Origin: Sulfurihydrogenibium sp.
Lineage (GTDB): Bacteria > Aquificota > Aquificia > Aquificales > Hydrogenothermaceae
NCBI RefSeq assembly: GCF_028276765.1
Contig: NZ_JAPYVU010000010.1
Span: 1 to 40,774 of the forward strand
Length of the DNA stretch: 40,774 nt
Reading direction: 5' to 3'
Of the stretch, positions 24,684 to 32,128 are shown piece after piece; the stretch's first letter is position 1, and each line of letters opens with the position of its first letter. The position numbers and the translations under genes were made by a program. The notes below the pieces were generated by a model. That model was not told the origin of the DNA. It searched no databases and worked only from the letters and a program-made list of their open reading frames with translations.

Positions 24684-25109
24684 ATGAAAAAGATAGCTTT
24701 TATCTGCACAGGAAACTCCGCAAGGTCTCAAATGGCAGAAGGGTATGGAAAATATTTTGCTAAGTTGTATGGAAAAGATGTAGAAATTTACTCAGCAGGC
24801 TCTAATCCGTCAGGCTATGTTCATCCATTGGCAATAAAGGTAATGGCTGAAGATGGTATTGACATTTCACAGCAGTACTCTAAACATATTGATGAAATTC
24901 CTATCAATGAAGTTGATTATGTTATTACTCTCTGCGGAGATGCTGCAGAAACTTGTCCAGTTGTGCCGGGAGCAAAAACTGAACATTGGGGATTACCAGA
25001 CCCAGCAAGAGTAATTGGACCAACTGAAGACGCTAAGCTCGAAGCATTTAGAAAAATAAGAGACCAGATCAAAGAAAAAGTTGAAAGGCTTATAAAAGAG
25101 ATTGAGTGA
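24684..25109 (+). CDS. arsC: Arsenate reductase, thioredoxin-coupled type
   Basis: 141 residues of the low-molecular-weight phosphatase fold: FICTGNSARSQMAEG with nucleophile Cys8, then ITLCGDAAETCP with Cys84 and Cys91 forming the disulfide relay. This is the pI258-type enzyme that reduces arsenate to arsenite using thioredoxin. GGAGGG precedes the ATG. It overlaps the arsB GTG start by four bases. Confidence 0.93.
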   Translation: MKKIAFICTGNSARSQMAEGYGKYFAKLYGKDVEIYSAGSNPSGYVHPLAIKVMAEDGIDISQQYSKHIDEIPINEVDYVITLCGDAAETCPVVPGAKTEHWGLPDPARVIGPTEDAKLEAFRKIRDQIKEKVERLIKEIE

Positions 25110-26413
25110 AAGAAATGAGCAGTCTAACCGCTTATCTTTTATTTTTCATCGTATTATTTTTTATCATAAAAAAGCCGTTTAATATAGGCATTGGATGGAC
25201 TGCAACGGTTGGAGCAATTTTAGCATTAGTCCTTGGTGTAGTATCAATAAAGGATGTTTACAGGGTTGTAGAGATAGTTTGGGACCCAACCTTAGCGTTC
25301 TTAGGAATCATTTTTATATCAATCATTCTTGATAAAATAGGATTTTTTGAATGGGCTGCACTGCATATGATAGAGCTTTCAAAAGGTGATGGAAGAGTTT
25401 TATTTGTATATCTTTTACTCCTTGGAGCTTTAATCTCTGCATTTTTTGCAAACGATGGAGCAGCATTAATTCTAACACCAATTGTTTATCAAAAGATAAA
25501 ACATCTTGGACTAAGTCAAAAATATATGCTTCCATACATAATGGGAAGTGGATTTGTAGCAGACACAACAAGCCTACCGCTTGTAATTTCTAATCTTGTA
25601 AATATACTTACTGCAGACTTTTTTAAAATAGGATTTTTTGAGTATGCTTCTGTGATGGTTTTTGTAAACATTTTTTCTCTTTTGGCAACAATAATTTTTA
25701 CCTATCTATTTTTCAGAAAAGATTTAATAAAGAAAATTGATTTAGAAGCCATAGAAGACAAACCACCAAAATACGCCATAAAAGATAAATTTCTATTTAA
25801 GCTTACATGGATTATCTCTGCATTTTTATTAATTGCTTTCTTTGTTGGAGAACATTATAAAATTCCAACTTCCTTTATAATCGGACTTGGAGCTGTAATC
25901 TTTGCCATTGCTTCATTAAAAGAAAGAGTCATTGATTTAAAGTTTATTCTAACAAAAGAGACACCATGGCATATTGTTGTTTTCTCAGTTGGAATGTATA
26001 TTGTAGTCTATGGTCTAAAAAATGCAGGATTTACTAATATATTAGCTGAAATTATAGCCAAATCCGTAGAGTATGGAAATTTTGTAATTATTTTTACAAC
26101 AGGATTTTTATCAGCGTTTTTATCTTCTGTGATGAACAATATGCCATCTGTAATGCTTGTAAACCTTGCCATAGAAGAAGCAAATTTACCTATACAAACA
26201 GCAAAAATATTGGCTTATTCAAATGTTATTGGGTGTGATTTAGGACCAAAAATAACACCAATAGGTTCTTTGGCTACACTTCTGTGGTTATATGTACTTA
26301 ATAACAAAGGAATAAATATTTCATGGGGATACTATTTTAAAGTTGGTATAATTCTGACAATTCCAACGTTGATCTTTACTTTATTTGGACTTTGGTTAGT
26401 GATAAATTTTTAA
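25106..26413 (+). CDS. arsB: Arsenite efflux permease ArsB
   Basis: 435 residues, about 11-12 membrane helices. FFANDGAALILTPIVYQK and FLSSVMNNMPSVML are the two conserved ArsB/NhaD half-site motifs, and GCDLGPKITPIGSLATLLWL follows. It exports arsenite using the proton-motive force; no arsA ATPase is present. The start may be the GTG at 25106 (overlapping the arsC stop) or ATG at 25115; neither has a strong ribosome-binding site. The stop lies only three bases from the 3' end of the opposing tRNA-Ser gene. Confidence 0.93.
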   Translation: MKEMSSLTAYLLFFIVLFFIIKKPFNIGIGWTATVGAILALVLGVVSIKDVYRVVEIVWDPTLAFLGIIFISIILDKIGFFEWAALHMIELSKGDGRVLFVYLLLLGALISAFFANDGAALILTPIVYQKIKHLGLSQKYMLPYIMGSGFVADTTSLPLVISNLVNILTADFFKIGFFEYASVMVFVNIFSLLATIIFTYLFFRKDLIKKIDLEAIEDKPPKYAIKDKFLFKLTWIISAFLLIAFFVGEHYKIPTSFIIGLGAVIFAIASLKERVIDLKFILTKETPWHIVVFSVGMYIVVYGLKNAGFTNILAEIIAKSVEYGNFVIIFTTGFLSAFLSSVMNNMPSVMLVNLAIEEANLPIQTAKILAYSNVIGCDLGPKITPIGSLATLLWLYVLNNKGINISWGYYFKVGIILTIPTLIFTLFGLWLVINF

Positions 26414-26416
26414 GAG

Positions 26417-26507
26417 CGGAGAGGGCGGGATTCGAACCCGCGGTCGGGGTTTTACCCCCGACAACTTCTTAGCAGGAAGCCGCTTTCGACCACTCAGCCA
26501 CCTCTCC
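26417..26507 (-). tRNA. tRNA-Ser (GCU anticodon)
   Basis: The acceptor stem GGAGAGG (5' end at 26507) pairs with CCTCTCC ending at 26418, with discriminator G at 26417. GGTTCGAATCC is the T-loop region; a long variable arm, GTCGGGGG...CCCCGAC, identifies a type II tRNA. The anticodon loop CTGCTAA gives GCT, so it reads AGC/AGU serine codons. CCA is not encoded. Confidence 0.95.
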
Positions 26508-26520
26508 AAGACATTATAAT

Positions 26521-26548
26521 ATTATAGCACAGTTTAAAACATTCTCAA
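26521..26548 (-). promoter_or_regulatory. Promoter of tRNA-Ser
   Basis: On the minus strand TTGAGA (26543-26548), a 16-base spacer ending in TGTGC, and TATAAT (26521-26526) form a near-consensus sigma-70 promoter. The -10 ends 13 bases before the tRNA 5' end. Confidence 0.7.
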
Positions 26549-26702
26549 GATAATTAAGAGACTGCTTGCAGAAAACCAAATAACCATTCTGCAGCCATGA
26601 AAATCTCCAGTTCTAACTTTTTAAAAAGAAGATCTTTAGAACTGAAGTTTTAGGACAGATAAAAGTAAACTTGCTCATACATTTTCACAACTTGCAGGAA
26701 TT

Positions 26703-27590
26703 TTAGAATGTCCTCAAGTGAATGAGATAAGATATAAACCTATCTAATCTAAATCCCCATTTTAATAGATTAATAATATTTCTTTTATTAAAGATTTCTG
26801 GATTTTTAAAAGATTTAATGACAAGATGCCAACCAGCTGGAAGATTTCCAAACCTTAAACACATTTCACCTACATGAAAATAAAAAAAATCTTTATATTC
26901 TTTTGGAATTCTATCTTTATATTCTTTATACAGCTTTAATGTGGAAAGCATCATTTCAATATTGTTTTTACTTGTTCTATTTGCATGTTCTCTAATTTTG
27001 ATTTTATTATTATCTAAAATCTTTATCTTTAAGTCATTTAAATAGCTTCTTAAAAAAAGTTCCCAATCTTCCCTATAACTTAAATCTTCCCTAAATTTTA
27101 AAAATTTATCTCTTTTAAACCCTGATGCCGACGGATATCCTATATTTCCTGAAAAGATAACCTTTCCTGCATCAACATCTATTTTCTTTTTAGAAACTCT
27201 TTTTATGTTTCCATTTTCATCTATAAAAGTCCTTGGAAAAGAGTACACAATATCAAAGTTTTTCAATTCTTTTATAGAATTTTCTATATAATCAGACTCC
27301 CACACGTCATCATAATCTAAGAAAAATATATATTCTCCATTAGACTCTTGAAAACCTCTATTTCTTGTATAAGACCTTTCTTTATTTGATTGGTTTCTAA
27401 AATATCTTATCTTTCCTGACTGTAATTCTTCTTTAAATTTTTCTTGAATTATTTTAGGGGTTTTATCTGTAGATGCATCATCAACAATGATTATTTCCGT
27501 ATCTTTATACGTTTGTTCAAGAGCAGATAATATCGCTTGAGTTATATACTTTTCACCATTATAAACCGGAATAATAACACTAACTTTCAT
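26703..27590 (-). CDS. Family 2 glycosyltransferase
   Basis: 295 residues. The GT-A fold signatures are VSVIIPVYNGEKYITQAILS at the N-terminus, IIVDDASTDKTP, and the metal-binding FLDYDDVWE. The C-terminal 100 residues are helical and poorly conserved. It would transfer a sugar from a nucleotide donor to a surface polysaccharide or lipid acceptor; the specific reaction cannot be read. It stands alone, facing away from the ATPase operon; the 195-bp gap to tRNA-Ser holds the tRNA promoter and a diverged repeat fragment near 26585. Confidence 0.88.
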   Translation of the reverse strand: MKVSVIIPVYNGEKYITQAILSALEQTYKDTEIIIVDDASTDKTPKIIQEKFKEELQSGKIRYFRNQSNKERSYTRNRGFQESNGEYIFFLDYDDVWESDYIENSIKELKNFDIVYSFPRTFIDENGNIKRVSKKKIDVDAGKVIFSGNIGYPSASGFKRDKFLKFREDLSYREDWELFLRSYLNDLKIKILDNNKIKIREHANRTSKNNIEMMLSTLKLYKEYKDRIPKEYKDFFYFHVGEMCLRFGNLPAGWHLVIKSFKNPEIFNKRNIINLLKWGFRLDRFISYLIHLRTF

Positions 27591-27668
27591 GTTAAAAATA
27601 ATATCATATCAAAGACTGTATAAACTGAATTTGTTTTGTAATTGATTGGCTTACTATTTAATAACCCG

Positions 27669-27717
27669 TTAAACAGATTTTAATAAATCTTAACAAAATC
27701 TTAATATTTCCTTAACA
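27669..27717 (+). promoter_or_regulatory. Pho-box-like direct repeat array
   Basis: Five hexamers start at 27669 (TTAAAC), 27680 (TTAATA), 27690 (TTAACA), 27701 (TTAATA) and 27712 (TTAACA), spaced 11, 10, 11 and 11 bases. TTAACA-type repeats with an 11-bp period are the binding pattern of PhoP of Bacillus and, in spacing, PhoB. The array lies 21-69 bases upstream of a TATAAT in front of the P-type ATPase operon. Regulation by phosphate is inferred; another OmpR-type regulator could use the same geometry. Confidence 0.6.
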
Positions 27718-27737
27718 CAAAATCACTAAAATAAAAG

Positions 27738-27743
27738 TATAAT
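27738..27743 (+). promoter_or_regulatory. -10 element of the P-type ATPase operon
   Basis: TATAAT lies 24 bases before the first start codon of the operon and 20 bases after the last Pho-box-like hexamer. There is no consensus -35 at the right distance, which suits an activator-dependent promoter. Confidence 0.6.
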
Positions 27744-27767
27744 AAATTAACTTTAGAGGTGTGCAAG

Positions 27768-28292
27768 ATGGAAATGATTAGACATCAGCCAGTTCAAAAT
27801 CTATATGCGACTTTATATTTGATTCATGAAATTGAAAGTATTGAAAGTTTGGAAGAAATAATCCATAAGCTAAATAAGATTTTCAGTGATATCAACATAG
27901 AAGATATGGAAGATTTAGAAGAAAGTATTAGTGAAATGTTTTTAAAGACTCTTCAAGACAATATCCTTATATTACAAATGGTTAAAGATTTAAATCCAGA
28001 GAAAGAGGTTGTCAAGCAATTTTTGTTAAATTTTAAAGACTTGGTGAAAGATTACAGAAATCTTATTAAACAAACATTTTCAAAAAATAAAGATGATTTC
28101 TTATTGAATAAGTATTTGCTTCAAACAGAAAAAACATTACATAGAAATAAAAGAATTCTTTTAACATACCTGTTAGAAGACCCAAAAAATCTAAAAGAAG
28201 TATTGAAAATCCAAGAAATTTTGGATAAATTTAAAGAAAATGTAGAATTTATAAAATACATTTCTATGAAGAGAAACAGTAATGAAGGTTGA
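27768..28292 (+). CDS. Uncharacterised all-helical protein, first gene of ATPase operon
   Basis: 174 residues, rich in Leu, Lys, Glu and Ile, with no signal peptide or membrane segment. The whole chain looks alpha-helical with several amphipathic stretches (for example NILILQMVKDLNPEKEVV). I do not recognise the family. The ATG at 27768 is preferred to the in-frame GTG at 27759 because AGAGGT then has a normal spacing. It overlaps the next gene by 11 bp, so the two are translationally coupled. The coupling and shared promoter imply a function with the HMA2-like protein and the ATPase. Confidence 0.75.
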   Translation: MEMIRHQPVQNLYATLYLIHEIESIESLEEIIHKLNKIFSDINIEDMEDLEESISEMFLKTLQDNILILQMVKDLNPEKEVVKQFLLNFKDLVKDYRNLIKQTFSKNKDDFLLNKYLLQTEKTLHRNKRILLTYLLEDPKNLKEVLKIQEILDKFKENVEFIKYISMKRNSNEG

Positions 28293-28662
28293 ATCTTATA
28301 TACCCGGAAGGGTTAGATTTAAGTTTGAAAATCAGCTTGAAAAAAGAAACTTTGTGAAAAATATTGATGGTTTAAAAGGTATTAAAGATATTAAAGAAAC
28401 AGCTAATTCACTAACTATTAAATTTGAAGTAGATTCACAATTTGATTATTTTTTAAAAAACTTTATCATACCTTCACTTAAAAGTATGAAAATAGATTAC
28501 AGCTTAGACAAAGAAGATATATTTTTTTATATCAATCCTTTGATAAAAAACAACATTACAAAAGCATTTTGGAATATGTTAATACTTGGACCTAAAAGAG
28601 GTTTTATCACTTTTACAATATGCAGTTTAGGTGTTAGTCCATTTATTAAAAATAAATTATAG
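28282..28662 (+). CDS. HMA2-like domain protein with C-terminal hydrophobic segment
   Basis: 126 residues. The N-terminus SYIPGRVRFKFENQ matches the HMA_2 pattern (PGRxRxK), a heavy-metal-associated fold that lacks the CxxC metal site. The ferredoxin-like beta-alpha-beta pattern continues to about residue 70 (GIKDIKETANSLTIKFEVD). Residues 100-120 (LGPKRGFITFTICSLGVSPF) are hydrophobic and may insert in the membrane. It lies in the coupled operon upstream of the ATPase, whose own N-terminus looks like a similar degenerate domain. Confidence 0.65.
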   Translation: MKVESYIPGRVRFKFENQLEKRNFVKNIDGLKGIKDIKETANSLTIKFEVDSQFDYFLKNFIIPSLKSMKIDYSLDKEDIFFYINPLIKNNITKAFWNMLILGPKRGFITFTICSLGVSPFIKNKL

Positions 28663-28673
28663 GAGGTTGTATT

Positions 28674-28994
28674 ATGAATTTATTAGGTTTAAGAGTTCCT
28701 GCTACAATTGGTAGTTGTATTTCAACAACCAGCTTACTTTACGGTATTGGTGCAGTTGGTGCAATTGTGATTATAAATCAACTTTTAAGAAATTCCAAGC
28801 CGTTTTTGGTGAGCGCTACAAAAGAAGTTATATCTTTCCAGCAGTGGTTAAATTCTAATATAGAAGAATCAAAAGAATTTTGGGAAGATGTGATAGCTGA
28901 AGCAAAGCATGAGTACAAACTTGAAATTGAAAGAAAGTTAGAAATTCTTCAAAAGCAACAAGAAATTTTAGAAAAATTAAAATCATCTTTATAA
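28674..28994 (+). CDS. Small membrane-anchored coiled-coil protein
   Basis: 106 residues. Residues 1-40 are glycine-rich and hydrophobic (TTSLLYGIGAVGAIVIINQL as a membrane helix), followed by a long charged helix, ending in the coiled coil KLEILQKQQEILEKLKSSL. It begins MNLLGLRV, recalling the MNILGIAG start of the next gene. AGGAGG precedes the ATG. It may be a scaffold or chaperone for the downstream ATPase, comparable in layout to small P-ATPase-associated membrane proteins known elsewhere; the family is not identified. Confidence 0.7.
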   Translation: MNLLGLRVPATIGSCISTTSLLYGIGAVGAIVIINQLLRNSKPFLVSATKEVISFQQWLNSNIEESKEFWEDVIAEAKHEYKLEIERKLEILQKQQEILEKLKSSL

Positions 28995-29007
28995 GGAGGT
29001 AAAAGGT

Positions 29008-29223
29008 ATGAATATACTCGGAATTGCAGGAAGAGTTTTTTGTTCTAATCCATTCTCATTTGCTCTCGGCGTTGGAATTGGAGTTTTGGGATTATATATA
29101 GTTAATAAAGTAGAAGAGCAAAGAAAAATTGAAAAAATGCAAAGAGAGATTGAAGCAGCCGTTAGAGCTTTAGAATTAAAAAAATTACCACCAGTAGAAA
29201 CAAAAGAACAAGTTGAAGGATAA
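29008..29223 (+). CDS. Small membrane-anchored coiled-coil protein
   Basis: 71 residues. NPFSFALGVGIGVLGLYIVN is a single glycine-rich membrane helix, followed by a charged helix (VEEQRKIEKMQREIEAAVRALE) and a short Pro/Glu-rich tail. TAAGGAGG lies before the ATG. Its stop is three bases before the ATPase start, so the two are coupled. The shared MN(L/I)LG start and topology suggest a common origin with the preceding gene. Confidence 0.7.
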   Translation: MNILGIAGRVFCSNPFSFALGVGIGVLGLYIVNKVEEQRKIEKMQREIEAAVRALELKKLPPVETKEQVEG

Positions 29224-29226
29224 AAA

Positions 29227-31335
29227 ATGGCTATCCCGTATAAAGTAAAAGAGCTAAGAATTGGAAAAATAAAGATTTACAGCGAATTATTTAAATATTT
29301 AACAGTATCAAATCAAGCTTTTATTAATTATTTTGGCAGTCTAAAAGGTGTTAATAAAGTTATTGCAAGAAAAGAGGCAGGATTGCTGACTATCTACTAT
29401 GACCCTGCCTCATTTGATTTAGCTAATTTTTATTCTATTTTTGAAAACGGGGATAGAGAGTTAATACTCTCTCTTCTTTCATCAAATGGGTCTGAGAAAA
29501 CCCAAGCAGAAGAGAAAGAAGATATAATCTCTCCAAAAAAATGGTTTTTCTTAAATACACTCTCTTTTATACCATTTATGGCAAGAGGGTTGTTGCCGGG
29601 CGGAGTTTTATCGGGTATAGCTTTTGGTCTTGCACTACCGGTATTTTACAAAGGCTTTAACTCTCTCAAAAAAGGCAAGATTGATGTTCATTCACTTGAT
29701 TCTTCAGCAATAGCATTATCCATTATCAATGGAAATCATTTCTCGTCTTTGCTTATGACATGGCTTTTATCGCTTGGTGATGTAATTCAGGAAAAAACAG
29801 AGCAAAGAGCTCATGTAGAGATAGAAAAGCTTTTAAATTATAAAAGCGACAAAGCATTTGTAGTTGTTGATGAAAATACAGTAATTGAAAAAGATGTAAA
29901 TGAGGTAAAGCCAGGTGATATAATCGTAGTTTACGATGGTCAAAAAATAACTGTTGACGGAATAGTTATTAACGGTGATGCTCTTGTAAACCAAGCATCA
30001 TTAACGGGAGAATCAAACCCGGTTCATAAAAAGGTTGGAGACCCTGTATATGCAGGCACATTTGTAGAAGATGGAAAGCTTTACATAAAGGCTGAAAAGG
30101 TTGGAGATGAGACAGCATTAGCCAAGATTGTAAAAATTATAGAAGAAGCTGCAAACCAACCAATCGAAGCACAGTTAAAAGCAGAAGAAGAGGCTAATAA
30201 ATTTGTCATTCCAACCTTTGGCTTGGCAGGCTTAGCATACGCTTTAACAGGAGATATAAACAGAGTTACATCTACGCTGATTATTGACTATCACACAGGA
30301 ATTCATGTATCAACACCTTTATCAATTTTATCCCATCTATCCTTGGCGGCTAAAAAAGGAATATTGATTAAATCCGGAAGACATTTAGAAATTTTAAATC
30401 AAGTTGATACTGTAGTTTTTGACAAGACAGGAACTTTGACAGTAGGACATCCAGAATTAACTGAGATTGTAACCTTTGGAATTTCTGAAGAAGAAGCTCT
30501 GCAGCTTGGAGCGTCATTAGAACAGCGTATTGTCCATCCTGTAGCTCGTTCAATTGTTGCAACTGCTATTAAAAGAGGCATTGATATACTCCCAAGAAAA
30601 AATTCCGACTATCATATAGGACTTGGTGTAGAAGGTGAGGTTAATGATACCCACTTAATGCTTGGTAGTTCTAAACTTCTTGAGAAAAAACATATAAGAG
30701 TTAGCAAAAAAATTAAAGAAATCGTAGATCAATTACATGATAAAGGTGAATCGGTACTTTATTTGGTTAAAGAAGGAAAAATCGTTGCTTTATTTGGAAT
30801 ATCAGACCCATTAAAGCCGGAAAGTAAAGAAGTTGTAAAAATATTGCAAAGTATGGGAAGAGAAGTAATATTATGTAGTGGTGATAATGAGGATGCTGTT
30901 AAGAAGATAGCTCAGGCGGTAGGAATCAAGAAATACTACGGTCGTGCTTTTCCGGACGAAAAGGCAAAAATAATTAAGAAACTTAAAGCTGAAGGTAGAA
31001 AGGTTGCGTTTGTTGGTGATGGAGTAAATGATTCTCCGGCTTTATCCGTTGCAGATGTTGGAATATCAATCAGAAGCGGTGCTGATATTGCTATAGAAGT
31101 AGCCGACGTCGTAATTGGTGAGAGTATGTATCAGTTAATCGATGCTTTCAAAATTTCTGATGATGCATTGAATAATATTAAACAAAACTTCATGATTAAT
31201 AAAGTTGTAAATACAATTGGACTAATAGGTTCTCTTACAGGTGTGTTTAATCCTGTTATGTCGACAATTATTAACAATGGAGCTTCGGTATTAATGGGAA
31301 TAAATGCTATCAAGCCTATATTTAAAGAAAAATAA
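29227..31335 (+). CDS. P1B-type (heavy-metal) ATPase lacking the CPC motif
   Basis: 702 residues. A degenerate HMA-like N-terminal region (1-75) without CxxC is followed by the P-type core: TGES (260-263), phosphorylation motif DKTGT (Asp399), the P1B-specific His-Pro (437-438) and GDGVND (597-602). In the metal-binding helix the usual CPC is replaced: the sequence is DYHTGIHVSTP (354-364), with no cysteine. That places it outside the Cu/Zn-exporting groups and near the P1B-6-like group with D-Y-x-x-(A/G)-x-x-x-S-T-P. ATPases of that group occur in ferrosome (fez) clusters and are proposed to move iron. The substrate here is inferred. Confidence 0.85.
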   Translation: MAIPYKVKELRIGKIKIYSELFKYLTVSNQAFINYFGSLKGVNKVIARKEAGLLTIYYDPASFDLANFYSIFENGDRELILSLLSSNGSEKTQAEEKEDIISPKKWFFLNTLSFIPFMARGLLPGGVLSGIAFGLALPVFYKGFNSLKKGKIDVHSLDSSAIALSIINGNHFSSLLMTWLLSLGDVIQEKTEQRAHVEIEKLLNYKSDKAFVVVDENTVIEKDVNEVKPGDIIVVYDGQKITVDGIVINGDALVNQASLTGESNPVHKKVGDPVYAGTFVEDGKLYIKAEKVGDETALAKIVKIIEEAANQPIEAQLKAEEEANKFVIPTFGLAGLAYALTGDINRVTSTLIIDYHTGIHVSTPLSILSHLSLAAKKGILIKSGRHLEILNQVDTVVFDKTGTLTVGHPELTEIVTFGISEEEALQLGASLEQRIVHPVARSIVATAIKRGIDILPRKNSDYHIGLGVEGEVNDTHLMLGSSKLLEKKHIRVSKKIKEIVDQLHDKGESVLYLVKEGKIVALFGISDPLKPESKEVVKILQSMGREVILCSGDNEDAVKKIAQAVGIKKYYGRAFPDEKAKIIKKLKAEGRKVAFVGDGVNDSPALSVADVGISIRSGADIAIEVADVVIGESMYQLIDAFKISDDALNNIKQNFMINKVVNTIGLIGSLTGVFNPVMSTIINNGASVLMGINAIKPIFKEK

Positions 31336-31353
31336 TCTTAGGAGGTAATTATT

Positions 31354-31647
31354 ATGGAAGAAAAAAATTTACAACAAGAACTTGAGAAAATCAAAGCTGA
31401 GTTAGAAGAGTTAAGAAAAAAAATTGGTATGTCTGAGGAAAAAGATATTACTAAGCTTCCTCTTGAAGTTGTAAAAAAAGTTACAGATACAGCATCAGAA
31501 GTGGCTAAAACTGCCATGGAAATTGCAGAAAAAGCCGTAAAAGTTGTTACATATGCGGCAACAGGTGCAGTTGAAGGTGCAAAAAAAGCAATAAAAGAAG
31601 AACAAGTTCAAGCTACAGCAGAGAAGAAAGAAGAGAACCAGCAATAA
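31354..31647 (+). CDS. Ala/Lys-rich amphipathic helical protein, last gene of ATPase operon
   Basis: 97 residues. The N-terminus is a coiled coil (LQQELEKIKAELEELRKKIG). Residues 40-85 form a long amphipathic helix with repeated Ala, Val, Thr and Lys (for example VTDTASEVAKTAMEIAEKA), resembling phasins or lipid-coating proteins in composition. The C-terminal tail is polar. AGGAGG precedes the ATG, 18 bp after the ATPase. The composition suggests coating of a membrane or granule surface; no family is recognised. Confidence 0.7.
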   Translation: MEEKNLQQELEKIKAELEELRKKIGMSEEKDITKLPLEVVKKVTDTASEVAKTAMEIAEKAVKVVTYAATGAVEGAKKAIKEEQVQATAEKKEENQQ

Positions 31648-31652
31648 GCGAG

Positions 31653-31790
31653 AAGGGAGGTCCTTCGGACTAAAGTCCTCAGGATGACAGAAAATTGGTT
31701 GATAAATATCAGAAAAGAATAATCTTAATTGTAATTCTGCAGCCGGCGAAGAGCCTCCTACTTTTATTGAATTTTTCACGGGACATATAG
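31653..31790. repeat. Dispersed repeat after the ATPase operon
   Basis: GGTCCTTCGGACTAAAGTCC and TCAGGATGACAG form the reverse-oriented core, followed by ATTCTGCAGCCGGCGAAGAG and the AATTTTTCACGGGACATATAG tail also seen near 3900. It begins just past the operon's stop codon and could act as a transcript-ending hairpin. Confidence 0.6.
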
Positions 31791-31867
31791 TTAATTTTTT
31801 TAGTAAATTTTAAATGTATAGTAGCATTTTTGTTTAACAGGATTGGGTTTTATACTTGGGGGGAGTT

Positions 31868-32128
31868 ATGACTTTTATTAAAACAAGAAGTGGAAGATAT
31901 TTAAAGCTTGATAGTATAATAGGATTTGCCATTGAAGAAGAAAAGATGGAAATAGAAGGAAAACGTCAAATAGTCTTTGAGATAATCGCATATCTTCCCC
32001 AGCCTCTAAATCCTGCTATACTTGGAATTTTTTTATCCGAAGAGTCAGCAGAAGAAGAATTAGAAAGATTAGTTCAAAGATTAACAGCCGGAAAAGAAAA
32101 AATAGTTCAAATTAAAACAGAGATATGA
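31868..32128 (+). CDS. Hypothetical protein
   Basis: 86 residues beginning MTFIKTRSGRYLKLDSIIGF. The start is the ATG at 31868 because GGGGGAG lies just upstream; the frame also has a TTG at 31856. The pattern of a short beta-rich N-terminus (RQIVFEIIAYLP) and a C-terminal helix (ESAEEELERLVQRL) is reminiscent of small cytosolic beta proteins, but I recognise no family. It shares ATGA with the next gene, so the two form a coupled pair. Confidence 0.7.
   Translation: MTFIKTRSGRYLKLDSIIGFAIEEEKMEIEGKRQIVFEIIAYLPQPLNPAILGIFLSEESAEEELERLVQRLTAGKEKIVQIKTEI

Noticed and set aside
25323-25571. Minus-strand frame of 82 codons inside arsB
   Set aside because: It is antisense to conserved ArsB helices, with no ribosome-binding site and a non-protein-like leucine/glutamine composition.
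27768-28292. Helical protein considered as a hemerythrin or ferritin-like iron protein
   Set aside because: It lacks the required His/Glu metal-ligand pattern (HxxxE, ExxH); only a few histidines are present and they are not in register.
30368-30581. Minus-strand frames inside the P-type ATPase gene
   Set aside because: They are antisense shadows of a strongly conserved coding region around DKTGT.
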